Shown here: positions 48,369 to 58,979 of the stretch, piece by piece
How the letters are laid out: each line of letters opens with the position of its first letter
How positions within the stretch are numbered: position 1 is the stretch's first letter
From: Cristatella mucedo
Taxonomy: Eukaryota > Bryozoa > Phylactolaemata > Cristatellidae
Direction: 5' to 3'
Assembly (NCBI GenBank): GCA_009760855.2
Contig: WPIO01000005.1
Location: 10,432,501 to 10,496,500, forward strand
Length of the DNA stretch: 64,000 nucleotides
The notes under the pieces: model-generated
What the model was told of the DNA's origin: nothing
The model's input: only the letters and a program-made list of their open reading frames with translations
The model's database searches: none
Program-made: the position numbers and the translations under genes

Positions 48369-50390
48369 GTGTTTGCACCTCTGACAAAGCGCACTGTTCG
48401 CCCCCGCCCAGACGGCCTATGGTTTATCACAGACATTAAACTAGCCAGGTCTACTAAACAAAAGCTTGAAAAAGCGTACAAAAGATCCGGACTAACTGTC
48501 CATCGACAGGCATATGAAGACTACTGTAATTCGTACCAATCGATCCAAACAAAGGCTAAGTCTAGCTTCTATAGAAACATTGTTGAATCAAAGATGCACA
48601 ATCCAAAAATGCTGATGTCGACAATAAACCATCTCCTCAATCGTTCCCAGAATTGCCCCTTACCTGATGATCCTTGTGATGATCTAGCCGATCGCTTCTC
48701 TCGATTCTGTGTGCAGAAGATAGACAAGATCAGGGAATCCATCCCTGCGATGACTACCTCCCCACTAGAATGCTGTTCCTCGGTTCCTGGCTGCACCTCA
48801 ATGTCTGCATTTAAGCAGGTCACTGGTGATCTAGTTCTTAAGTTCGTATCGCAATCAAAGAAGACAACAAGTCCTCTGGACCCTATTCCCACTGTCCTGC
48901 TCCTACGTTGCATTGATCTGCTGCTGCCAACTCACATCATTAATATGTCATTAGCCTCAGGTCATGTCCCAGCACCTTTCATAAAAGCTGTAGTCAGGCC
49001 TCTCCTCAAGAAAGCAATACTAGTCCAAGAGAACTTGAGCAACTACGGCCCAGTCTCCCTTCTACCATTTCTATCAAAGACACTGGAACGGGTCGTGGTA
49101 GACCAGCTAAACTCATATATCAAAACCTCACACGTTGCTAGTAAGTTCCAGTCCGGCTTTAGAGCTAATCACTCCACAGAGTCAGCATTGCTTAGGGTGT
49201 ACAACGACCTACTTAGGAATGCAGACATGGGTAGAGTGTCTCTGCTTGTTTTGCTCGATCTTTCGGCAGCTTTTGACGCCATCGATCACAAAGTTCTTCT
49301 AGAGCGCCTCTCATCTCGCCTGGGCATCACTGGCACTGCACTGCAGTGGTTCAGGTCCTATCTCAGTGGGAGACTCCAGAGTATTGACGTGAATGGACAA
49401 AGATTATCTGAAGTACCTCTGAAATATGGAGTACCTCAGGTCTCCGTGCTAGGTCCGGTTCTTTTCACGGTTTATACTCTCTCTCTTGCTGATGTGATTG
49501 CCAAGCACAATCTAGGCTTTCACTTCCATGCGGATGACACTCAGTTGTACCTTTGCTTTGATCCCTCCCAGCCTTCGAGCACCTCAAATTCTCTCAACTC
49601 ACTTGCTGCATGCATTGATGACATCCGCACATGGATGGCAGCAAATTTTCTAAAACTAAACGATGATAAAACTAACTTACTAGTTATGGGCAAACCCAGT
49701 GTGATTCAGAAATTGGAAAGGCCGACGCTCAAAATTGGCTCTGCCAGCATATCTCCTGTCGAATCAGCTCGAAATCTAGGTGTCATATTCCAAAGCGACC
49801 TCTCGTTAGACGACCATATCAGCTCCACGGTCAAATCTGCCTATTTTCAGCTTCGTAATATTTCTAAAATTCGGGCTTGTTTAGATATGGATACCACGTC
49901 TAAGTTGGTCCATGCATTCGTGAAATCTCGTCTCGACTTCTGCAACTCACTGCTTACTAGCCTACAAGCTTATGCGATCAGGCGATTGAAGCTGGTGCAA
50001 AACTCCGCAGCTAGGCTTGTCTGTCGTGAGCGTCGCAGTTGCCACATTACTCCACTTTTCGCCGACCTGCACTGGCTACCAGTCAAGCAACGGATTGACT
50101 TCAAGGTTTTGTCGCTCACTTTTAGGTACCTTCATTCTATAGCTCCACCCTATCTCTCCGACATACTCCCCCATCAGGCCAAGCGTCGTACCACCCGCTT
50201 TTCAGAATCCAGCAGTCTAGAAATACCTTGTACAAACCTCAAATCCTTTGGAGACCGTGCGTTTCGTTCGAATCCTTCCAAAGCGTGGAACTCCCTCCCG
50301 ACTTGCGTCAGAACATCCCCTGACTTGACCACATTTAAAACAAAGTTACAAACACACCTATTTAGGACAGCATTTAGTGGATCCATGTGA
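48369..50390 (+). CDS. LINE family 1 ORF2 remnant: linker, reverse transcriptase and C-terminal domain
   Basis: The frame is open for 673 codons to the natural stop (TAFSGSM then TGA). Counting from 48369, RT blocks are FIKAVVRPLLKKA (204-216), NYGPVSLLPFLSK (225-237; Gly where RPxS is usual), GFRANHSTESALLR (263-276), motif A LDLSAAFDAID (296-306), YGVPQVSVLGP (353-363; Val replaces Gly of PQGS) and HADD (387-390; His replaces Tyr of YADD). The endonuclease end is in another frame, separated by a 10-bp tandem duplication (48341-48360). The RT normally copies the element's RNA at a nicked target; this copy is probably inactive. There is no ATG start, as expected for an internal fragment. Confidence 0.9.
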   Translation: MFAPLTKRTVRPRPDGLWFITDIKLARSTKQKLEKAYKRSGLTVHRQAYEDYCNSYQSIQTKAKSSFYRNIVESKMHNPKMLMSTINHLLNRSQNCPLPDDPCDDLADRFSRFCVQKIDKIRESIPAMTTSPLECCSSVPGCTSMSAFKQVTGDLVLKFVSQSKKTTSPLDPIPTVLLLRCIDLLLPTHIINMSLASGHVPAPFIKAVVRPLLKKAILVQENLSNYGPVSLLPFLSKTLERVVVDQLNSYIKTSHVASKFQSGFRANHSTESALLRVYNDLLRNADMGRVSLLVLLDLSAAFDAIDHKVLLERLSSRLGITGTALQWFRSYLSGRLQSIDVNGQRLSEVPLKYGVPQVSVLGPVLFTVYTLSLADVIAKHNLGFHFHADDTQLYLCFDPSQPSSTSNSLNSLAACIDDIRTWMAANFLKLNDDKTNLLVMGKPSVIQKLERPTLKIGSASISPVESARNLGVIFQSDLSLDDHISSTVKSAYFQLRNISKIRACLDMDTTSKLVHAFVKSRLDFCNSLLTSLQAYAIRRLKLVQNSAARLVCRERRSCHITPLFADLHWLPVKQRIDFKVLSLTFRYLHSIAPPYLSDILPHQAKRRTTRFSESSSLEIPCTNLKSFGDRAFRSNPSKAWNSLPTCVRTSPDLTTFKTKLQTHLFRTAFSGSM

Positions 50391-50629
50391 TTCGTCCTTG
50401 ATGTGCTTATGCGTGCTGACACTGTGCATGCTGCCACTAACCAAATTTACATGCTGGCCCTGTGCATGTCACCCTTAACCGTGCTATTCATTTTGCTTGT
50501 TTTTCAAGCATGATTTTACTTACCATTTAATTGCCTTTTCCTTTGCAGCAAATGTAAAGCGCCTAGAAAGACATTGAGTTCTCTGAGGGCGCTTTATCAA
50601 GTACATTATTATTATTATTATTATTATTA

Positions 50630-50755
50630 TTACAACGCACTCAAAGATTACCTTATCTCCATTCAGGAGGTTCCCATATGCCTCCATGTTTAATCCCACA
50701 ACCATAGCCAGACCGTGGTAGGGGCGAGCACATTAACCGTTGGACGAAATCAGCT
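50630..50755 (-). mobile_element. tRNA-derived SINE sharing the (ATT)n tail of the LINE
   Basis: The minus-strand head has A-box-like CGTCCAACGGTTAATGTGCT and B-box-like GTTGTGGGATTAAAC, then GGAACCTCCTGAATGGAGAT, AATCTTTGAGTGCG and (AAT)n. It meets the plus-strand LINE tail at 50606-50632, so the two elements share one A/T array tail to tail. Confidence 0.7.
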
Positions 50756-50917
50756 CACCATTATCCTCACTGAAAAGGCAATTAAATGGACAGCTATTCC
50801 TAGGCGCGTGTCACCTTGTGTCACCGTGTCATCCTTGCTTTTATAGTAGCTAAAGGTAAGCAGTACACGACAGCGCTTCTGCAGCCTTGTGTAACAGATG
50901 CGGTTCGATAACCTAAA

Positions 50918-51365
50918 TAATAATAATGATACACTTGATAAATCACCGTCATCTCCATCTCTTTCTTGGCGCTTTACAATTACTGCAAAGGGAAACGCGA
51001 TTGAGTGGTGAGTAATGTCATGCTTGATAAACAACATGAATAACATGGTTAGGGGTGACATGCACAGGATCAGCATGCAAATGTGGTTAGTGGCATCATG
51101 CACACTGTCAGCTCGCATAAGCACGAAAAGGGCGAATCACAGGGACCCACTAAATGCTGTCCTAAATAGGTGTGTTTGTAACTTCTTTTTAAATGTAGTC
51201 AAGTCAGGGGATGTTCTGACGCAAGTCGGGAGCGAGTTCCACGCTTTGGGAGCATACGAACGAAATGCACGGTCTCCAAAGGATTTGATGTTTGTACGAG
51301 GTATTGGAAGACTAATGTATTTCGAAAAGCGGGCGCCATGATGCTTAGCCTGGTGAGAGAGCCTT
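50918..51365 (-). mobile_element. LINE family 1 3' end, absent from the paralogous unit
   Basis: The minus-strand C-terminus ([38 protein letters not shown]), 3' UTR, decayed hairpin and AATAATAATAATG tail. The corresponding place at about 57712 (TTCAATAACATTGTAATGAA) has no insertion. Confidence 0.9.
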
Positions 51366-51773
51366 GATAATGAACCAGAATAACTTCCTGCCTGAAACCG
51401 TAAATGATAGTCGTGCGTCCGTCTGAACCTAGCTAGTGGTCCTGGAAAATTCTTAGAAGCTGCTGACATTATGTACCAGAATTATCCATGGCACAACCTT
51501 TGTGTGTGTCCATGGTTTTGAGAAGCATCAGTCGAAGTACCATCTGACGCATTTCAGACTAATCCACCGAAGATAAACGCTCAATTTGAGTTACGGATAT
51601 GCACACGGTCGTCCGTAAAGCGACGACGTTTAGGACGTCTTGTGGGGGACAGGATAAAGAGGTTTTTGAAACCAAATTTAATGGACGAAATCAGGAATAC
51701 ACAAAGGACAAGCATTCAGCCATTTCAGCTGTTAAGCATCGCGATTAATGCAGTTGTCACTACGAATTTCATA

Positions 51774-52204
51774 TCAATTGTTGTTATTGTTGTTGTTGTT
51801 CTCTCCGTAGCCAATATTCCTTCGGCCGCGATGGGCGTGGTTGTTGTTATTATTATTGTTGTTGTTGTTGGCATGACCGGCGTTGTTGTTGTTATTGTTG
51901 TTATTGTTGCTCTCGCCGTGGCCGTAGTGTCCGAGGTTTCTTTTGCCGCGATGGCCATGGTTGTTATTATTGTTGTTGTTGTTATTGTTCGCATGTCCTG
52001 CGTTGTTGTTATTGTTATTGTTGTTATTGCTCTCACCGTGGCCATAGTATCCGGCGGCAGCCACTGTAAATGAGAGTATTTGCGTTCGACCGAAACAAGG
52101 TAGCATTCGAGCCAATGCGACATGACAACATGAATGCCACACGGTGCTTTCGACTACTTACGGCCAACGAGAGAAATCATCAGGAAAACCACGGCTAACT
52201 TCAT
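51774..52204 (-). CDS. Secreted Asn-rich repeat protein, copy 2 (2 exons)
   Basis: Exon 1 is 52204-52162 (signal peptide MKLAVVFLMISLVG, donor GGCC|GTAAGT) and exon 2 is 52063-51774, giving 110 residues. It matches copy 1 base for base over promoter, exons and intron except for one extra Asn codon in the second poly-Asn pair. The layout is the same: two GHGES-Asn-AGHA-Asn repeats separated by HGHRGKRNLGHY, then HAHRGRRNIGYGE and a final Asn run. Flanking DNA on both sides is clearly diverged from copy 1, so the near-identity probably reflects gene conversion rather than recent duplication of the whole unit. Function is unknown. Confidence 0.86.
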
Positions 52205-52284
52205 TTCCAATCGTAGTATCAGCTCTGCGTGCAGGCGTGCTGAGAATGATCGACAGGTCAGTGAACTGATAAAGGGCTACGCCG

Positions 52285-52291
52285 TTATATA
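52285..52291 (-). promoter_or_regulatory. TATA box of Asn-rich gene copy 2
   Basis: The same CTATATAACGG and downstream initiator-like TTCACTG as in copy 1, at the same distance from the ATG. Confidence 0.75.
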
Positions 52292-52415
52292 GTTCGTCAT
52301 CGTTGGGTGAGGTTGCTAATATATGCCAGTCGCTAGGTTCAATGCAAACGAGCCGCATTTGCTGGGCTTGATTACAGTGTTTATTCTAGACCTGGACGCG
52401 ACCAGCATGCAAACG

Positions 52416-55400
52416 TGGCATAAGACATACCACGTTGACGACAGTCTTTGACGGGTAATTTACTGTAATAGCATAGCACACCTGACTTGCACAATGACAC
52501 AGCCCGAACACCGATAGTACCTGTCATGCAGTTTCTTGCATACCGACCATCGGCGTCTATGAAAATGTGTTCGTTGAAAACGACAACCTAAAGCTACCAT
52601 GAAAAAGATTTTACTCTAGAGCTGGGTTATTTAAGTTTGGGATTACAGCTTAAATACCCGACAAATAAAAGAGATCGATTTCACGTAGCCATAGCCTTCG
52701 TCCAGTTCTCGTTTCAAACAGTTCAAAGAACTCGTCGTCATCAAAGTATTTCGAAACAAACGCACTGACTCTTACCTTTAGTTTCCGAATATGATCAATA
52801 TAGTAATCGTCTTCGCTTGACGTTACTGTCAGATCCCTGTTTGCAGATTTGTATCATCATTTCCGTGCACAAATGGCGGCTATTAAGGCTTTTTTGGTTT
52901 CCAGCTGCTCGGTGATTTTAAGGGAACAATAATGGTGTCTCTTGGGCATGCGCGTTTGCTGATTGCATGGGAGAGATATAAGTGAGACCGTTTTCTGACT
53001 AACGACCTAGTTGCCGAATAATGTAATCTACGCCCCTAAACTTAATACCGGTTCCTGAATAGAGACCAAGCTATTAATTTCATTTATCACTGTCGCAAAT
53101 TATATACCCACTTAAGTTGCAAGTAAGTGATACGAAATGAAAATAACTAGTATGCTCTGAGCATTCTTTGTGGTATAATGAGCTCTTGCAGTTTGCAATA
53201 ACTTAACCTACTACGGAGATGCATAGCACCTTGATTGAGGTTTGCGTTTATTGCTTTCGTACAAACTTAGTAAAGATTGTATTGTTATTACCATTTTATC
53301 GTGAACTTGTGAACCTTATTTTGCAGAAAATATCGTTGCAGACGAGAGCTTAGCCATATCTTATAGGAAATAAAATAAGTATTGCACCCAATTCAAGCAA
53401 GTCCTGTAACATGGAAATTTAAACTAGAGGACTCTCAAGCTGCAGCTTTTCTTAGCCGAAAGATGTGGTAGTTGAATAATGCAGTCCGATCATGCCGTTT
53501 TCAGTAGCCCTTAAACATTGGTAAATCCGTCCCGAGCATTCTAAATAACCACAAGCCCATGCGAACCTGAATTTCTAGTACATAAAGAGAGCTATGAGCG
53601 TATCAACAACGGCATTGAACAGATAGCCTGGGTGTCGGCGATAACAGCCCTAGGGTGGTTTCGTTGATGACATTAATGTTCCGTCTAAAGGTGTATTGAT
53701 TATTCGTCGCATTATAGAAGGTTCTAGGTAGATCAAGGTAAATCAGCAAACCCGTATGCACTGCTAGTACTTTGAAGCAAGATGGTAGGCTTTTGGCATA
53801 ACAATTCAGCACATCTTGCTGCGGTCTGGGACATTGCACACTCGTTCATTTTAGCGAGTGACCGAATTACATATGGAAATAATGAGATCTCATTGAAGCT
53901 TTTGATCTAGTTTTTCTATGTGAAATTTAAGTTACACCGTGACATTTGGTAGATGTTTGGTGCTGGTATTGCAGGTAATTAGTTAGGCGTCCGCTTTCTG
54001 TCACCGAGAAGTTCTCCGTTAAGCTCTGTTAGCTTAGTAACGGCTTTCACTGGCTACAGTTTCACGGCATCTGTCGATTTCTGCACTAGGACATGGCCAA
54101 GGAGATGAGTACACGGATACAAGCAGAAGCGAACAGACTAACTTCTTCGATTCTATGGACTGTCACAGCACCTTTTAGGGGCACCCTAGTTCACAGCTCT
54201 CGCAGATCAGACGGCCAAATAAACTGGGACGCTGAGAGAGGAATGTGCTTTGAGCTAAAGCTTGGGTAGCGACCCTCTTTGTGGCTCGGCTAAACGCACA
54301 CCCTGATCAATGAGTTCTCAATTCGGACCGGTACATATTTCCAACCTCTATTGGCTGGCAACCGGTACGTTTAATGTCAACCGGCACTGTTTCCGTTCAA
54401 GCAGAACTCGTAGCTGGATAGCTCTAAGTGTCGCTTCTGTCTACAGGGAGCCCAGCTGAATCTGAAGCTCATTGCAAGTGTGAAACCTCTTGGGAGATGA
54501 CTACCGAAGGATCATCTCATGATTCCTAATCGGTCACTGAACCCTCCGTCGAAGCGCAATTAACGATTCATATACGCTGCGTCAATACTCCCTGGTTTAC
54601 CGGCTATACCAGAGTATCGAAACGATAAAGAACGCCCATGCCTTAATATAGACATTTTGTCGTTGACGTCGAGCTGCATACGACACAGCTGCAGATGCTA
54701 TCTTTCCTTGCACAGAACCAGTCTTAGCCACGAACTACTGTTTTATAGGCCATACTAAAACTGACCGATACAACAATCAGAGAGGCTTCTATGTTATCTA
54801 AGCAACCAATAAAACGTGCAGCTGCTAATAGTTACAGTTGCGTAATCACTAATAATCCAAAGCACTGTCGTAATTCGAACAACCAAGATTTGCCATGCTA
54901 GCCAAGCGATTTGCCTAAACTCAGAAACCTACATCTCCATAGTTTCTAGTTGCTCTGGATACGAAACGAGGCTGAAATGAGAAGTACCGGTTGCATTGCT
55001 ACGATCGAACCAAACTTGTGCAGCCAATTAAGCATTAACCCCATGACTAGCGGGAGCTGGCTACCATTTCATAGAATTTAAAACATCAAATGATATAAAA
55101 CTACATCTGCAAGTAGCTGCACTGGAAACCTTATCATTGATGCACACTCAGGGCAATTCTCACGAACTGAGAGTCTTCGCACCTAGGCGGGCCACATGCT
55201 CTCGTGGGGAATTCCAAGAACGTCGTCTTTTTCCCTGTAATCTTCTAAAGGAAACACTTTAGTTTTTTTACCACGATCCTGCGCCGTTAGATCTCCAATG
55301 CAGCATTCATGCTCGCAGCACATCTCTAACGACGAAGTTCCGCCCGACTGCATTGCCGCTACGGTGTCAAGGCGGCTCTTCAAATAATGGAAAGTTGCTC

Positions 55401-56191
55401 TTACCAAACCCTTTTGACTCGACACATTTATGCATTGACCCAATCACGGAGCCAAACCCTGTTTTCGTGACAATTTCAGAGTCCATGACCAGCAGATTTA
55501 AGCGGTCGTCACCAGCAGTCCATAAGATTGGGAATGGACGATTAGTGAGCTCGCCATTTCTCGAATGAGCTGCAAGTATTTACTTTTTTTCTTCCACGTG
55601 CACGTTTCGCTGGTTAAAAACTGAAAAGACTTTTCTGAGATACCTCGCGCTTCAACAAATGCTGGCTCGCCAAACAGATTAACCAACTGCCCTTTTCCGG
55701 TGCACACATCTGCAATCGACATTGCAGATGGGAGGGCAACCGGCAGACTGATTATTCTAAACACATCATCGCATGTTGTGCATCTGCTTTTCGCTTGTCT
55801 CCACCTTTTAGTTATATACCAGCCTACACGGTGCCTAAGATTTGTCGCATTCTAAAAATATCAGGTGTCGCTTTGATCGTGAGGAAAGCAAAGCCGATTC
55901 TTGCCCAGTAGATGTGTTTCCGCACGATTACTCTCGTAGGCACGTCTGCAGCATTTACCTTTGAATGTGTGTCTTTCTCTAGAATGGCCGCTTTCGTTCT
56001 TTATCTTTATCTTTATTTGAAGCTAGCGTAACGTCGTTGACCTGTCCAACCCCAAAATTTCATTAAACCAAATTTTCATTTGCACTGCCTTGATTGCTAC
56101 CAACATTGCTATACTTCGAATAGAACTCGCAAATTAACCGCTCATCCCTTCTGCACAGCTAGCTGTAGCAGCAGAATTCGTGCCATTCTTC
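52416..56191. other. Duplicated-unit sequence of unit C; no intact gene recognised
   Basis: This aligns in order with 43851-46020 and 46320-47960, at roughly three-quarters identity by eye. It is interrupted by neither the LINE at 46025 nor that at 48060. On the minus strand 55498-55764 has an 88-codon frame whose counterpart in unit B is broken, so it is not called a gene. Confidence 0.5.
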
Positions 56192-57527
56192 TGTAACGCC
56201 GAAGGCTCGGCGGGGTAAGCTTGACCTGCCGCTTACCTAGCGGCGTAGCCTATCGCCTTATGCCGTCCGGTGCGCGCCTACGCGCAATAAGCTGGCCGCC
56301 ACGAAACGAGCGTTTCTGGCGCTGACCTGCTTACCGTTACTAAAGGGAGTCGTGAGTCCGCGGCGTGAATTGGAAAGCGAGACACACAAATTGGGGATTT
56401 TACTGAACTTTATTCGCAAGCGCACAAAGTCGCTGCGCGTCTAGTTCAGCTTTATCTCCACACTGCTCGCACGTTCAACACTCTTGCGGAGGGAATACTC
56501 CTCTACACTAAGCGCGACCCGGACCCTAAACCCTAACCGGTGAACTAGGAATCCGTTCCCACCTGTGCCGAGGGAATATCCCAAATACGCTAACTTAAAC
56601 ACTCGAGCGGAGGGAGTACTTCTCCACACTGAAGTGCGAACCGGAGTCTAAACCCTACCCGGTGAACTAGAACTCGGTTTCCACCAGTGCGACCGGAATA
56701 CTCCACACACGCCAACTCAAGCACTGCTGCGGAGGAAATACTTCTCCATACTGAAGCGCGACCCGGAGCCTAAACCCTACCCGGTGAACTAGAGCTCCAC
56801 ACACGCCAACTACGCCTAGCTCGCGCCGGCAAATCCCTATGCCGAGACCACGTGCTAGCGCGCACACACACGACACAAAAGAGACACAAAACACGAAAGA
56901 ACACACAAAATGCCAGCTCGGGCGCGATACGACCGTGTTCGGTGGGGTTCCACCGAATCCTCCTAGAGCTGTCTCGTCCTGTTCCGTCCATCGTCGGCGG
57001 ACAGCCCGCCCTCCTCCCTCGCTTTTTAGAGAAACGAGTGCCCGACGGCGTCGAGGCGCAGAGCCGGACCAGACACCAAAAGACACGAGGCAAGAGACCC
57101 AGAGCGAGCGTCGCTCGACTCTTAAATACTTGGCTGAGACAATGGGGCAAGAGCTTAGTGGTATTGGGCCCGGACACCTCGGCCCATTACGGAAAGGAAT
57201 GACTACCGTTCCCAGGCCACTGGCAGGGCACCTCCGTCCAGCTTGAATGGCGAATGGGTTCCAGACGCTTCTTTCTTGGGAAGAGGGAAGGCGGGGGTTG
57301 ACAGGCCAGCCAACATCTATCAGCAGCTTCCGCGAGTATCGGACCAATTCTAAAGGCCGAATCGCCGCTGCTCGTCTCCGAGCTTCCTGGCCTGCTCCTA
57401 AGCGCTTCCTCTCTAACCGCACTGACGCTCCTCTCTGGCTCACTGCTCCAGGACAAAGGGGCTCTAGCCCGCAGCCGAACAGCTCTTGTTCGCGCTAAAA
57501 TTCAGCCAAAGCCAGCAGGGCGCTACA
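56192..57527. mobile_element. Probable solo LTR (1336 bp) with target-site duplication
   Basis: The element starts TGTAACGCC and ends GGCGCTACA, so it has TG...CA ends within a 9-bp imperfect inverted repeat. CTTC occurs on both sides (56188-56191 and 57528-57531). The uninterrupted site in the paralogous unit is at 47972-47990 (CACTCTTCTCATCTCAG). Inside are GC-rich sequence and three 121-122 bp tandem repeats. No gag or pol frame is present; a 258-codon minus frame has no recognisable domain. A related fragment lies at 59200-59950. Orientation is undetermined. Confidence 0.8.
56486..56830. repeat. 121-122 bp tandem repeats inside the LTR, with CCCTAAACCCTA motif
   Basis: GCGGAGG(G/A)AATACT-like unit starts are at 56486, 56607 and 56729. 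Each unit carries CCGGA(C/G)CCTAAACCCTA-like sequence followed by CCGGTGAACTAG. Confidence 0.85.
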
Positions 57528-58130
57528 CTTCTGGTCTCACTCGTGGAATGACTAAAAGCAGGTATCAGCTACGACAATTATCCTCACTAAAAGGGCAATT
57601 AAAAATACAGCTATTTCTCGGTACATGTCACCATCCTTGCTTCTTAGCAGCTAAAGATAGGCAGTACACGACAGTGCTTCTGCAGCCTTGCGTAACGGAT
57701 ATGGTTCAATAACATTGTAATGAACAAGGATTCCTTCACGAAATTGGATATGACAGTCGTGCGTCTGTCTGAACCTGGCTAGCCGTCTTTGCGACCTCTT
57801 GGAAGCTGCTGATGCCATATGCCAAAATTATCAATGGCACACCCTCTTCAGTACTCTGGTCGGTGGGTTAGAAAAGCATCAGTTGTACCATCATCTGATG
57901 CTTTTCGGACTAATACGCTTAGGATAAACGCTCGATTTGAGTATGGATATTGACATACGTACACGCTCATCCATAAAGTGACGACGTTTAGGACATCTTG
58001 TGAAGGACAGGATAGAGAGGTTTTTGAAACCAAATTTAGTGGACGAAATCAAGAATACACAAAGGACAAGCATTCAGCCAATTCACTGTTAAGCATCGCG
58101 ATTAATGGGGTTGTCACTATAAATTTCATA

Positions 58131-58564
58131 TCAATTGTTGTTTTTGTTGTTGTTGTTCTCTCCGTGGCCAATATTTCTTCGACCGCGATGGGCATGGTCG
58201 TTTTTATTATTATTATTGTTGTGTTTGGCATGACCTGCGTTGTTATTGTTGTTATTGTTGTTGTTGCTCTCGCCGTGGCCGTAGTGTCCGAGGTTTCTTT
58301 TGCCGCGATGGCCATAGTTGTTATTATTGTTGTTGTTGTTGTTATTGCTCGCGTGTCCTGCGTTGTCGTTATTGTTATTGTTGTTATTGCTCTCACCGTG
58401 GCCATAGTATCCGGCGGCAGCCACTGTAAATGAGAGCATCTGCGTCCGACCGAAACAAGGCAGCATTCGAGCCAACGCGACATGACAACATAAATGCCAC
58501 ACATTGCTTTCGTCTACTTACAGCCAACGAGAGAAATCATCAGGAAAACCACGGCTAGCTTCAT
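58131..58564 (-). CDS. Secreted Asn-rich repeat protein, copy 3 (2 exons)
   Basis: Exon 1 is 58564-58522 (MKLAVVFLMISLVG; donor GGCT|GTAAGT) and exon 2 is 58423-58131, giving 111 residues. The split codon becomes TTG instead of CTG, still Leu. Signal peptide, GHGES/AGHA spacers, RGKR and RGRR sites and the stop are kept. The Asn tracts carry scattered replacements (D, S, K, Y, H), each a single-base change from AAY or CAY. Keeping the frame and spacers while tracts vary argues for selection on the protein. It lies in unit D, downstream of the solo LTR. Function is unknown. Confidence 0.85.
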
Positions 58565-58644
58565 TTTCAATCGTAGTATCAGCTCGGCGTGCAGGCGTGC
58601 TGAGAATGATCGACAGGTCAGTGAACTGATAAAGGGCTACGCCA

Positions 58645-58651
58645 TTATATA
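58645..58651 (-). promoter_or_regulatory. TATA box of Asn-rich gene copy 3
   Basis: CTATATAATGG on the minus strand, one base different from the other copies outside the TATA core, with the same downstream TTCACTG. Confidence 0.75.
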
Positions 58652-58979
58652 GTTCGTCATCGTTGGGTGAGGTTGCTAATATATGCCAGTCGCTAGGTTC
58701 AATGCAAACGAGCCGCATTGCTGGGCTTGATTACAGTGTTTATTCTAGACCTGTACGCGACCAGCATGCAAACGTGGTATAAGACAGATCACGTGTTTGA
58801 CGGGGAATTTACTGCAGTAGCTTACCACACCTTCTTGTTAGTCTTCCTCATCCGATACCCCGAGCACCGATAGCACATATCGTATGGTTGTTTGAATACC
58901 GATCCATCGGCGTGTATAGACTATTCCGTGTGGGTAAAGACAACCGAAAGCTAACGTGTACGGAAAGTGCAACGGAGCC

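Larger units (their letters stand above)
48060..50635 (+). mobile_element. LINE family 1, longest open copy (5'-truncated in the endonuclease)
   Basis: It starts near the end of the endonuclease (CLSDHMQISF, the SDH block, about 48145) and runs through linker, RT, C-terminus, 3' UTR, AGCGCC...GGCGCT hairpin and an (ATT)n tail. The left flank before 48060 is array-unit sequence. It is the youngest-looking copy in the window, yet carries several inactivating changes. Confidence 0.92.

Noticed and set aside
56667-57443. 258-codon minus frame in the GC-rich LTR
   Set aside because: No recognisable domain and overlaps the tandem repeats; long open frames are expected in GC-rich DNA.
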